Below, in pieces: positions 1 through 8,063 of a stretch of DNA of 11,941 nt; the stretch's first letter is position 1, and every line of letters begins with the position of its first letter. The notes beneath the pieces were generated by a model. The model saw only the letters and a program-made list of their open reading frames with translations, had not been told where the DNA came from and ran no database searches. This DNA comes from Pseudomonadota bacterium. Lineage in GTDB: Bacteria; Myxococcota_A; Polyangia; Haliangiales; Haliangiaceae. The translations under genes were made by a program, and so were the position numbers. The stretch is from assembly GCA_023428295.1 (NCBI GenBank), contig JAEYYV010000224.1, positions 1 to 11,941 of the forward strand, written 5' to 3'.

Positions 1-2043
1 TACCACCCAGCTCGTGCGGGGCCCGACGGGGGGCCCACGATCGATCATCGGGGCAAACAACCCCTCGATGCTCCGGTAGATCGTATGCAGGCGAAACGAC
101 CTTGGCCGTGTGGCAGGCGCTGTCGGCTCTGTAGAGAACCAGCTCCCCAACTTGTCTCCGCAACCACGAAGAAACAGCAAGCCACGCAGCGCCGCCGGAC
201 GCTGGCTCGCGTCTCCGCGAAAGAGCCGACGTGCGATGTCATCTAGCGGCGTTGCTCTTGTCGTGCGTCCCTCCTCCGAGGGCCCGTAACATGCGCCCGA
301 CACCAGCTCGCCGATCGCCTCCACCGAGCCCTGAACGACGTCGCGCAGAGTCTGCACTGCGCCGCGGCCTGTGACGCGTGCGACTTCGGCGTAGACCGCG
401 CGCCAAGAATCCTCGACGTTCTCGGGCGCAGCCGGCCGCACCGGCTCGTCTGGATCTTGCTGTCCGACGACGGCTCGATGAGCTTGCAGCGCCGAGATGA
501 ACGGCACGGGATCGAGCCCCACGCTCGCGTAGCGAGTGTCAGGGACTCTATTTCCTGGCTCGATAGCCGGCAACCAGATGTCCGGGCTTGTTTCAACCTC
601 TGGACCGGAGCCCGCAAACGGTGTCCCGAATTTGCCGTACATCCCGTAAAGGAACTCGAGGCTTGCCTTCCTTCCTTCGTCGTCGATGGGGAGTGAGGCA
701 CTTGACGCGAGGATCCGTAGCTTGTGCGCGTGCTCTCGCCGATCCAGCCCTAACGCCACGATCAGTTGGCGCAACAACGACGCGACCTCGGTTCCAGCGG
801 CGCCTCGATGAAGGTGCAATTCGTCGAGAACGAGAAAGAAGTAGGCGTCCTTGTCGGACTCGAGCCACTCGCGCGTCTTCGAGATGATCGGCCGGTCGAT
901 CTCCCGCGCGAGCATGGCGTTGAGCATGCTGATGTTAGTGATCAGCAGATCCGGCGGATGCTCGTGCATATCCCACCGGCTCACCATCTCGTTTCCATCG
1001 ACAGACGGAAACATGAATGGCAGCTCGTACCGAGCAGACCGACGCTCCTCACGCTCACCAAGCAAGCGAATGTCTGCCCGCGATGACTTGCGCGCTTCTT
1101 CTACTGCGACGTCCTCCACGCGCCGTTGTGCTTTTTCGATGTCCTGCATCGAACGGAACAGCTTCGCGAGCTTCCGCTTGCGCCGCCCGAGCTCGGCTGC
1201 AACGAGCGCCTCGTCATCCACACCACGCATACGTGGATGAAAGTCCCAACCGGTCACTGGCGTCATGCCTGTGTAGCGCCCGAAGAAGATCCGATTGCCG
1301 TGGAATCGCCGATCCATGACGGATCTCGCATCGGACGAGTCCATTGCACGCCGGAGCCTCACCATCTGATCTTCGACGAGCGCGTTCATCGGGTAGAGAA
1401 TCATCGCCCTGACTGCAGCTGGCCGCTTGGCGGATTCTCCGTCGCGCTGTGCCTTGAACGGCGTCTTGTTCGGCCTCTTCTCGGTCGGAAGCCCACGCGG
1501 ATTCCGATAGCTGACCGAACCTTCGTCTTGCCACCACCTTCGCGACAAGTAGCCAGCTGTTGGAGGTGCCCAACGAAGCGCCTCCTGAGTAATCGTCGCG
1601 AGAATCGGCAGCAGGAACGACTCGGTCTTCCCCGAACCGGTGCCAGACGTAACGACGCCGGGCTCGCCGACCCTGGTACCTCGGCGCAGCATCCGTACTT
1701 GATGCGTGTAGAGAGAGAAGGCAGCCAACCGCTGCGAGTCGCCTGGCTGTTGTTTCCAGTCAACAAGGCCCGCTAGGCAAAGATCGACAAAGGCAGCACG
1801 CGCCTCCGCATCGAAGCCCTCAAGGGCATCGCCCGCTTGTGCTACCCGAAGCTGGTCGACTGGATAGGCCGTCTCGTACAGCGGTGTCGCCTCTAAGAGA
1901 GGCTGGGCGCAGAGCGTTCCGTATCGGCGAAGGAGAGAGCGTCGCTCTTCGGCGATCATCTCGTCTTGGATCGCAAATGCGGTGTCGAGGTATGCGAGGT
2001 ACAGCTCGCGGATCCGGGTGAATGCCCCAACGGGATCATGCAC
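1..2043 (-). CDS. druE: DruE-like giant SF2 helicase (N-terminal 681 residues; runs off the left edge)
   Basis: The frame is open from GTG at 2043 to position 1 with no stop, so 681 codons are visible and the C-terminus is missing. It is an SF2 ATP-dependent helicase. Visible motifs: a LYTHQ segment near 114-118, Walker A SGTGSGKTE (133-141), motif Ia LYPMNALVEDQ (216-226), GRYTGMTPV (255-263), motif Ib PPDLLITNISML (363-374), Walker B/DExH LDELH (406-410), motif III SSASL (447-451), and an FRLHTIYRSIEG segment (650-661). The combination PMNALVEDQ, RYTGxTPV, DELH and FRxHxxxR is what I associate with the very large DUF1998-containing helicases of Druantia (DruE). The second RecA domain and DUF1998 would lie left of the window. 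The GTG start overlaps the upstream stop by 8 bases and has AAGGGA about 9 bases upstream, indicating translational coupling. DISARM DrmA is the main alternative, but the motif wording and gene order fit DruE better. Confidence 0.72.
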   Translation of the reverse strand, partial: MHDPVGAFTRIRELYLAYLDTAFAIQDEMIAEERRSLLRRYGTLCAQPLLEATPLYETAYPVDQLRVAQAGDALEGFDAEARAAFVDLCLAGLVDWKQQPGDSQRLAAFSLYTHQVRMLRRGTRVGEPGVVTSGTGSGKTESFLLPILATITQEALRWAPPTAGYLSRRWWQDEGSVSYRNPRGLPTEKRPNKTPFKAQRDGESAKRPAAVRAMILYPMNALVEDQMVRLRRAMDSSDARSVMDRRFHGNRIFFGRYTGMTPVTGWDFHPRMRGVDDEALVAAELGRRKRKLAKLFRSMQDIEKAQRRVEDVAVEEARKSSRADIRLLGEREERRSARYELPFMFPSVDGNEMVSRWDMHEHPPDLLITNISMLNAMLAREIDRPIISKTREWLESDKDAYFFLVLDELHLHRGAAGTEVASLLRQLIVALGLDRREHAHKLRILASSASLPIDDEGRKASLEFLYGMYGKFGTPFAGSGPEVETSPDIWLPAIEPGNRVPDTRYASVGLDPVPFISALQAHRAVVGQQDPDEPVRPAAPENVEDSWRAVYAEVARVTGRGAVQTLRDVVQGSVEAIGELVSGACYGPSEEGRTTRATPLDDIARRLFRGDASQRPAALRGLLFLRGCGDKLGSWFSTEPTAPATRPRSFRLHTIYRSIEGLFAPMIDRGPPVGPRTSWVV

Positions 2044-4960
2044 GGTTGGTTTCCCTTTTCGAAATGGAAGGAAGAAGACGCCGCATCAGGTCGGAGGCGA
2101 GCGTATCGGTCCCCGTGAAGTAGCCGTACCGACCGACAGCATCAGGACCAGCCGTTACCCCCGTGCTAATCGCCAGGGTCTGCGCCAAGCGAACAGGCAG
2201 TTGAGCCCCACTCCGCTCGATCACGCTGATCGTTCCGTCTGCCAGCGAGAACGGGCTCCGCGACATCGCATCGTACGCGGAGAGAAAGGCCCACGTTCGC
2301 GAGTAAGTCCACCACTGCGCTCGGCCGTCGATCACGACCTCGTATCGATCAGGACGGCGCGGTTCCTGAACAAGGCGCAACATGACGCGCCCGACATCAG
2401 CCGATCGCGCGAAATAGCCTTCATCCCATGACCAGACGCGGCCTTCACGATCCTTCCACTCATCGGGATCGGGACAGCGCTCTGGGTCCACGATTGCTTG
2501 AACCGAGGTGACGGCACCTCTCGGATCCTCAGCTGTTGCCGACTCAGCGAAGTGCTCCTGCCGTAGTAGGGTCTCGAGTTCGTTGCCGACGCCAGAGACG
2601 TGAAGCAGCCGAGGTGCGTATGGGGACGTGCTTGCCCCGAAGTAGGCTCTTCCACCTTTGCTTGCGAGCCGATCGATCACGCGATTGGCTACCGATGGCA
2701 GTAGGGTCCCGACAATCACCGCCTCGACTCGAGACGAATCGCGAAAGATCAGCCTAGGGCGCCGACAGAAGTACCTTCGCGCAGGCCAGCGTTGGTCAAG
2801 AGCGAGTTCGAGGGCGCCGGCCTCGACCCAGGAACGAAGCACTAGCCACTTCAACCTCCAATCGAGCTGACCAAAAGCCCGATCGATGATCTGAAACACC
2901 TCTGCCTCGTCGAGACCTGACTGGCTCATCGCGAGTGTCCCAAGCACTGTCGAGAACAAGTCCACCCCACCGACCGACGAAGCGGACGGCGGTGGCCGGG
3001 TCACCTCAAGCAGGGGACGTTGCAGAGTGGACTCGCCTCTTGGAAGACGCTGCGCTCGCGCCATCGCACGATACGCTTTGAGTACGCCACTGGTTGCATC
3101 CGTCGCATTCAACAAGCTGAAGCGCGGCCCGAAGCATTCGCGCCAGAAGCGGGCAGCACTCTTCGACAAGACCTTGGCAACAGGAGGGGTGGGCGCGTCC
3201 GGGTCTCCGAGGAACCGCAGCGTCTTCGTCCTGCGATCGGCCAACCAGTCATAGCCGACCTCAGGAGCCTTGCTCCAAGCGCCCACCACTGGCCCCAAAT
3301 AGACGGCCCCCTCGGGAACGAGTTCACCACTCGAGTCCGACAAACACGGCAACTCCGGCTGAAGTGCGTCGAGATCTTGTTCGCAACCCTCGATCCTCAT
3401 TCGCTCGCACTGGGCAGCAGTTGGAATCTTGTACTCGCTCTGCGATGGCGGGTCGACGAAACGAACGACCACCTCCCCCAGCACATCGCCACCTTCATCT
3501 CGGGCGGTCACCGTCCACGTCCCCTGTGTAGCGGCATTTGGAAGAGACCAGATACCGCCGTCGCCGTTCATGGCTATCGGCGGACTGCCGTCGTTGAGGC
3601 GGGCGTCAACTCGAGCCGCATGCTCGCTTGCTATCAGCGGGCTGAATCCCGGCACGCTGAGATAGCCATCCGCGTAGGCGATTCCCGTCCCTCTCACCAT
3701 GGAGACAAACGCGCGCGCAGAACTCAGAGGCATGGTCTCGTCTGTCGCCGAGTTGAAGACGAGATCCGTTACGAGCTCCCAGTTCGGAGCGTACTGACCC
3801 GCGACACTACCGGCACTTCCTCCCTGCGCCGCGAGCGATTCGCGAAACTGCATGACACGGCTCGCACGAACAAGCGCGATGCCATGCCCGGAACGAGGCA
3901 CGCCACCACGAGAGTCAAACATGCGAGGACCGCAGCTCTGGAGGGCGATCACACCGTTTTCGGCGTCACGAGACAAGCGGCCCAGTTGAAGCTTCCCGGC
4001 AAGCAGATCGAGCACAGGCCCCTCGTGATGCCCATCCTTATCGACCACAACGAACGCCGAGAGCGTCGGCACGAACTTGGCGGAGCAACCGACCGGTGCA
4101 TCCTGCTGCGAGTCTGTGAGCAGGTAGACATGAGCCACGTTGGAAATGACTTGCGCCCAGAGGCGGACTTGGACTGCGGCTTCAGCCTCCCGACGCAATC
4201 CCTGCCATGCTGTCTGCACGGCGTACCAGAAGGGATGCAACGGCGAGTGGGTAGTGCGCCGTCTGAAGTCGTTCAGGTATTCCTGAAACAGATCGCTGAA
4301 TCTCGAAGTGCGCCGCTCCACAACGCCCAGCACTTCCGCAACGGTCGGCGACTCAACTAGCTCGACGAGCGCTTCCTGGAGTTCCTCCCGATCGCGGCGG
4401 CCCGGGAATGTCAGCGACCGTGGGTAGAAGATATTTCGCCAGCCAAAGTCCGGGCGCGGCGGCAGAACGAGCTCGCGTACCGAGAACAACGGATCATCGC
4501 TGGCGCGGCACGCCTTCAACCAGTCACGCAGTTGCTCCCACAGCTCCGGGAGCGTCTTCGTGTCGTTTTCGCGCCCATTGGCACACAGCTCGTTGAAGGT
4601 TGCGCGATAGCGGTCTTCGGACGTGTACTCAGCAGCGGCCAGCGAGGAGACCACTACCGGAACGACGACGTCGGGCACCTCGCAGAGATCCAACCTGGGA
4701 GCGGCCCGGTAGGCAGTCTGGAATGGACGGTCACGAACCTCGCGCTGGAACACGTCGAGCAGGCTGGCGCGAGCCTCTTCAGGGGTCGCGAGCGCACTTG
4801 CCTGCTGCAAGTCTTGTTCGGTGACCGAAAGGTAACGGACCGGCTGCCGGTAGGTGGGATCGTTCGGCGCCGCAACGAAGTAGTGGCCCAACAGCTTTCG
4901 ACACCACTGCTTGTAGTCGAGACCGCCGGGGTTGGTACGTGCGCGCTCAAACCGAGCCAT
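2036..4960 (-). CDS. Large uncharacterised defence-operon protein, DruG-like by position
   Basis: I do not recognise a catalytic motif in this protein of about 974 residues. The frame is open back to GTG at 4993 (985 residues). I prefer ATG at 4960 because a G-rich GGGGG stretch lies just upstream and MARFERARTNPGG looks like the start of the globular part. No signal peptide or convincing transmembrane segment is visible, so a soluble cytoplasmic protein is expected. Recognisable pieces, numbered from the GTG: an alpha-helical N-terminal third with ELWEQLRDWL (150-159) and FPGRRDREEL (196-205); a middle stretch rich in beta-strand-like residues with alternating W/V/T (GTWTVTARDEGG, ending in VVVRFVDPP) that could be an Ig-like sandwich; and a helical C-terminal part. 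It sits between the nuclease-like gene (101 bases upstream) and the helicase, overlapping the latter by 8 bases. In Druantia type II this place is held by DruG, whose biochemical role is not known to me. DrmE of DISARM is a less likely match. Confidence 0.6.
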   Translation of the reverse strand: MARFERARTNPGGLDYKQWCRKLLGHYFVAAPNDPTYRQPVRYLSVTEQDLQQASALATPEEARASLLDVFQREVRDRPFQTAYRAAPRLDLCEVPDVVVPVVVSSLAAAEYTSEDRYRATFNELCANGRENDTKTLPELWEQLRDWLKACRASDDPLFSVRELVLPPRPDFGWRNIFYPRSLTFPGRRDREELQEALVELVESPTVAEVLGVVERRTSRFSDLFQEYLNDFRRRTTHSPLHPFWYAVQTAWQGLRREAEAAVQVRLWAQVISNVAHVYLLTDSQQDAPVGCSAKFVPTLSAFVVVDKDGHHEGPVLDLLAGKLQLGRLSRDAENGVIALQSCGPRMFDSRGGVPRSGHGIALVRASRVMQFRESLAAQGGSAGSVAGQYAPNWELVTDLVFNSATDETMPLSSARAFVSMVRGTGIAYADGYLSVPGFSPLIASEHAARVDARLNDGSPPIAMNGDGGIWSLPNAATQGTWTVTARDEGGDVLGEVVVRFVDPPSQSEYKIPTAAQCERMRIEGCEQDLDALQPELPCLSDSSGELVPEGAVYLGPVVGAWSKAPEVGYDWLADRRTKTLRFLGDPDAPTPPVAKVLSKSAARFWRECFGPRFSLLNATDATSGVLKAYRAMARAQRLPRGESTLQRPLLEVTRPPPSASSVGGVDLFSTVLGTLAMSQSGLDEAEVFQIIDRAFGQLDWRLKWLVLRSWVEAGALELALDQRWPARRYFCRRPRLIFRDSSRVEAVIVGTLLPSVANRVIDRLASKGGRAYFGASTSPYAPRLLHVSGVGNELETLLRQEHFAESATAEDPRGAVTSVQAIVDPERCPDPDEWKDREGRVWSWDEGYFARSADVGRVMLRLVQEPRRPDRYEVVIDGRAQWWTYSRTWAFLSAYDAMSRSPFSLADGTISVIERSGAQLPVRLAQTLAISTGVTAGPDAVGRYGYFTGTDTLASDLMRRLLPSISKRETNRA

Positions 4961-5094
4961 CACGCCCCCGGCCATCGGCACACCACACGCCACATCGGAG
5001 CGAGCTTACCGGAACCCGCTGACAATGAGGTCGGCTTGGCAAGAACCGCCTCGCGATCCGAGGTGCTAACCGACACCTACCTGATTCGTTCGAT

Positions 5095-5919
5095 CTACTT
5101 TCGGGGGTTCCGTTTCGCGTGGAGCGCCCGGACCTCCTGCAAGGTCTGCGAAAAGGTCATCGACTCTGACGGGACGCCATGGGGCGGAATCATGTTGGGA
5201 CGGTAGAAGGCCACATGGCCGTCATCGCTGTAGAGACCAATGAACGCCAGCTCGATCTGGCTGCTGGCGTTCTTGGTGTCGACCCGACCGGCGCGATGGA
5301 CCAACGTCTTGGCGTTGTGATCGAGGCTCGAAGCTTTCCCGTCCGTCGCCGCGTCGACTGGCAGGAACAAGTAGGCCGCGAGTACGGCGAATGGCTGGCG
5401 GGTATGCACATCCTCGGCTTCTGCGCGCAGCTCACCGTCAACCCGCTTGGTGTTCTTCGTGTAGCGCTTGGTAACCTCGTCCTTGAAGTTGATCGTCTTG
5501 ATGGAGATCGCCAACTCGAGACCGCTCCGTGGCAGCGAGTAGTTGACGTCGATCTTCTTCAGACCGCTCGCGCCCTTCGATCGAGACTCGTGGCCTCTGC
5601 CATCCGCATTCGGAAGGATCGCCGGAAAGTCCGGGCGTAGAGCATCGGCGATCTTCTGCGCCACGGCAGTCGACAGTCGTTGCGCAAAGTTCTTCTTCTC
5701 TCCGCGCCCGAGTTCGACCAGACGACGGTCAGTCTCATCGAGGCCGAGTTGCTCCAGTACCTTGTACAGACGGTCGATCCGGTTCACCAAATCGCTGCGA
5801 TTACCGGCGTATTTTAGCTCTGCGGAAAAGTCGTCGATGTTCGGCGAGGTCGGAACGGCACGGCTTGGCTTACGAGAAGTCGAAGGCTTTCTCTGCTTGT
5901 CGCCCTTCTTACCAGTCAC
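5095..5919 (-). CDS. Putative PD-(D/E)xK-like nuclease, DruF-like by position
   Basis: This 274-residue protein starts with GTG at 5919, overlapping the methyltransferase stop in a GTGA quartet. AAGGG lies 8 bases upstream, so the two are translationally coupled. The first 25 residues are basic and low complexity (K/R/S/P), probably a disordered tail. A helical stretch follows (about 29-95). The likely core is 111-147: E111, then KKIDVNY with D124, then GLELAISIKTINF with S139-I-K141. A strand carrying Asp, a short turn and a hydrophobic strand ending in xK is the layout of PD-(D/E)xK restriction-endonuclease folds, here with Ser in the usual Glu position and E135 or E111 as possible replacements. 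The family is not certain. In a Druantia type II order it would be DruF. Together with the methyltransferase it could equally be read as a type II restriction pair. Confidence is high that it is a gene and moderate that it is a nuclease. Confidence 0.62.
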   Translation of the reverse strand: MTGKKGDKQRKPSTSRKPSRAVPTSPNIDDFSAELKYAGNRSDLVNRIDRLYKVLEQLGLDETDRRLVELGRGEKKNFAQRLSTAVAQKIADALRPDFPAILPNADGRGHESRSKGASGLKKIDVNYSLPRSGLELAISIKTINFKDEVTKRYTKNTKRVDGELRAEAEDVHTRQPFAVLAAYLFLPVDAATDGKASSLDHNAKTLVHRAGRVDTKNASSQIELAFIGLYSDDGHVAFYRPNMIPPHGVPSESMTFSQTLQEVRALHAKRNPRK

Positions 5920-7181
5920 CGACGAGACCCTTGCATGGAGACCTCGCGCTCCATGCGGCGAGCATGCGCCTCAACGGCTTCGAGTAGCCCCTTAGGGAAC
6001 CGAAGGCTGGATTGCTTGGTTCGCTCTTGAAAGCCACGCGTCGCACGCAAGGACAACGGCGCCCCCCCGTACCGGAGAAACTCGACCAGCGGTTTCGTCT
6101 TCAGCCGCTTCGGCCAGCAAGAAACGTTCGCCGTATAGATCCGTGAGTCGACGCACCAAGCAGCCTTCGGCCACGGTGCTCCGTCGCGCAGAGGGTCGTC
6201 ACCCTCGGTGCTGTACGAACCGGGTTTCGCCAGCCGTTCGCCCACCCACCGAAACACCGGCACGCTCACCGCGTTGCCGACGAGCTTCCAGCGCGGCCCG
6301 TTTCTGCGGGTCGGATCATCGATTGCTGGCGCCGTCCAATTCGCCGGGAATCCTTGCAGACGCTCGGCGTCGCGGATGTCCGGGGTGATGACGTCGCCGG
6401 ACGGAAGGATGATCGCTGGTGGCGATGGAATCCCTACGGTCGAGCCGCCCTTGAGCGTGGGAGTGGCATCGACGGCCCATCCGAGCCCGCGTACACCTTC
6501 CGTCCAATAAAAGCCGCATGCCGCACCGTTCAGCGGCGGCATGCGGCTGCTATCGCAGAACGGATGGTCTGGTGATGGATCGCCAACGTCATCGGCGAGG
6601 AGCACCGGGCGCGGATCCTCGGTGCGCGACGCGAGCACGAGCACTCGTTGCCGACGTTGCGGAAGTCCGAAGGCACGCGAGTCGACCACCCGGTACGCCC
6701 ATCGGTACCCCCGCTCGGCGAGCGCTCGCGTGAGGTAGCGCATTGCCTCGCCCCGATCGAGCTGCAGCATGAATGGGACGTTCTCGAGCAACAGCCATCG
6801 TGGTCGCGACTTATCGAGCAGCCGAAACACTTCGCTGACAAGTCCGGACCGCGAGCCACGAATTCCCGCGGTCAATCCAGCTTGACTGAGATCCTGACAA
6901 GGGAACCCTGCGGAAACGAGATCGACCTCTGGCAGCGAGCGAAGCTCTCGGACATCGCCGACTAAATCGTTCTCGGGAAACCGCGCACGCAACACACGTT
7001 GCGCTGCCGAGTCCCATTCGCACAGCAACGACGATGAATGGCCGGCAAGTGACAAGCCTCGCTCGACGCCCCCGATGCCCGCGAACAAGCCGGCCACGCG
7101 AAGTGCGCCCGACGCTTTCGTCGTGACAGGTTCATTCGACCCGAACGCAAGGCGTAATTGGGTGCGGCTTGGCCCGACCAT
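5916..7181 (-). CDS. druM: DNA (cytosine-5-)-methyltransferase, DruM-like
   Basis: The 421-residue protein carries the C5-methyltransferase motifs in canonical order: motif I LFAGIGGVERGL (32-43, AdoMet binding), motif IV GFPCQDLSQAG (92-102) with catalytic Cys95, motif VI LLLENV (130-135), motif VIII QRRQRV (175-180), a target-recognition region between about 185 and 268, motif IX RDAERLQGFP (270-279) and motif X LVGNAVSVPV (300-309). It should methylate C5 of cytosine in a short double-stranded site; the sequence cannot tell which site. About 110 residues follow motif X (PWPKAAWCV, then a basic helix near the end), more than a minimal enzyme needs. Start ATG 7181 gives a leader of about 27 residues before the first strand; the ribosome-binding site is weak. 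It is the first gene of the leftward operon and overlaps the next start by 4 bases. In Druantia type II the cytosine methylase DruM leads the operon. It is the self-marking component if the system discriminates by modification. Confidence 0.88.
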   Translation of the reverse strand: MVGPSRTQLRLAFGSNEPVTTKASGALRVAGLFAGIGGVERGLSLAGHSSSLLCEWDSAAQRVLRARFPENDLVGDVRELRSLPEVDLVSAGFPCQDLSQAGLTAGIRGSRSGLVSEVFRLLDKSRPRWLLLENVPFMLQLDRGEAMRYLTRALAERGYRWAYRVVDSRAFGLPQRRQRVLVLASRTEDPRPVLLADDVGDPSPDHPFCDSSRMPPLNGAACGFYWTEGVRGLGWAVDATPTLKGGSTVGIPSPPAIILPSGDVITPDIRDAERLQGFPANWTAPAIDDPTRRNGPRWKLVGNAVSVPVFRWVGERLAKPGSYSTEGDDPLRDGAPWPKAAWCVDSRIYTANVSCWPKRLKTKPLVEFLRYGGAPLSLRATRGFQERTKQSSLRFPKGLLEAVEAHARRMEREVSMQGSRR

Positions 7182-7288
7182 GCCGCGAAGATCGCATAGA
7201 CCTACGACATTCGGACGATCGCATTCCCGCCGGGATCTCTCGTACCGAGGTGCCGATCTCCGGCCTCCGGCGTATTTTGGTCGTCACG
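7182..7288. promoter_or_regulatory. Divergent promoter region between methyltransferase and glycosylase
   Basis: This 107-base gap must hold the promoters of both the leftward defence operon and the rightward glycosylase. Visible structure: GATCGCAT occurs twice in the same orientation (7190-7197 and 7217-7224), the copies 27 bases apart, and CTCCGGC is tandemly duplicated (7258-7271). No strong sigma-70 boxes are evident. The repeats could be binding sites for autoregulation, but they are short and chance cannot be excluded. Confidence 0.45.
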
Positions 7289-8029
7289 ATGCCTCGCCCG
7301 ACAGCTGCTGCCGTTCGCGCGTTTCGCGTCGACCGACGGCGAATCGGAAGCGTCCGCGAACGGCTGCTACGGTGGGCCTCGTCGGAAGGGCGAACCTTCG
7401 CCTGGCGTGATCCAGCAATCCCCCCCTTCTCCGTTCTGGTATGCGAGATCCTGCTTGCGAAGACCCGCGCCGAGGTCGCCGCTCCTGTAGCTGCGAAGCT
7501 TCTGGCTAGGTACCCAACCGCCCAGGTGCTCGCCCGCGCCCGCGCACGCGATCTCGAGACGCTCCTGTTCCCACTCGGTTTGCACCGGAAGCGCGCTCGT
7601 CATCTACGCGCATGCGCCAAGGACCTCGTAGCCAGGTTTGATGGAAACGTCCCCGCATCGATCCCGGAACTGCTCTCGTTGCCATACGTCGGTCGCTACG
7701 CAGCCAACGCGATCGCGTGCGTCGCGTTCAATTCCGCGGTCCCAGTCGTGGACGCCAATGTGGCCCGCGTCTATGGGCGCTTGTTCTCGTTGCCGCCGCC
7801 GCCACCACGACTCGCAAGCGCCGATGAGCTCTGGAACCTTGCTGCTCGTGTGCTTCCCAAGGATAGGGCCAAGGACTTCAACTGGGCGCTCCTCGACCTC
7901 GGCAGCTTGATCTGCACACCGAAGTCCCCGGCTTGTGCGCAATGTCCGCTCGCACGCCAGTGCGACCAATATCGGGTCACGCGCCCGCCACGAGCTCGAC
8001 CGCGGCGCGTAGTCCTCAAGACCAAGTGA
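7289..8029 (+). CDS. MutY-superfamily [4Fe-4S] DNA glycosylase, predicted Mig-type T:G mismatch repair
   Basis: The 246-residue protein has the HhH-GPD fold: CEILLAKTR (52-60, with the E53 position typical of the family), helix-hairpin-helix LPYVGRYAANAI (131-142), catalytic-Asp segment VVDANVARV (153-161, D155), and a C-terminal iron-sulfur loop C209-x6-C216-x2-C219-x5-C225. Tyr137 stands 18 residues before Asp155, exactly the spacing of Tyr126 and Asp144 in the archaeal Mig thymine-DNA glycosylase; MutY enzymes that remove adenine have Ser there. The protein ends shortly after the cluster and lacks the C-terminal NUDIX-like domain MutY uses to recognise 8-oxoguanine. Start ATG 7289 is chosen because the frame upstream has only poor start codons and no conserved residues; no clear ribosome-binding site is visible. 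It lies divergent to the cytosine methyltransferase. 5-methylcytosine deaminates to T, so a T:G glycosylase beside a C5 methylase makes functional sense, as in the Mig/M.Mth case. Confidence 0.82.
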   Translation: MPRPTAAAVRAFRVDRRRIGSVRERLLRWASSEGRTFAWRDPAIPPFSVLVCEILLAKTRAEVAAPVAAKLLARYPTAQVLARARARDLETLLFPLGLHRKRARHLRACAKDLVARFDGNVPASIPELLSLPYVGRYAANAIACVAFNSAVPVVDANVARVYGRLFSLPPPPPRLASADELWNLAARVLPKDRAKDFNWALLDLGSLICTPKSPACAQCPLARQCDQYRVTRPPRARPRRVVLKTK

Positions 8030-8044
8030 TGTTCCGCGCTGTAC

Positions 8045-8061
8045 CGCGTCGACGTCACGCG
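8045..8061. terminator. Weak hairpin between convergent genes
   Basis: CGCGT (8045-8049), a 7-base loop and ACGCG (8057-8061) form a 5-bp GC stem in the 34-base gap between the convergent stops at 8029 and 8064. There is no T-run on either side, so intrinsic termination is only a possibility. Confidence 0.25.
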
Positions 8062-8063
8062 CG

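Noticed and set aside
1..2043. DISARM DrmA as identity of the helicase
   Set aside because: Possible, because the C-terminus is not visible, but PMNALVEDQ and RYTGxTPV plus the four-gene order match DruE better; kept as an alternative.
3020..4360. 446-codon plus-strand ORF opposite the large protein
   Set aside because: It is antisense to a gene with much better operon context; its translation is Arg/His-rich and shows no domain. Long antisense frames are common in GC-rich DNA.
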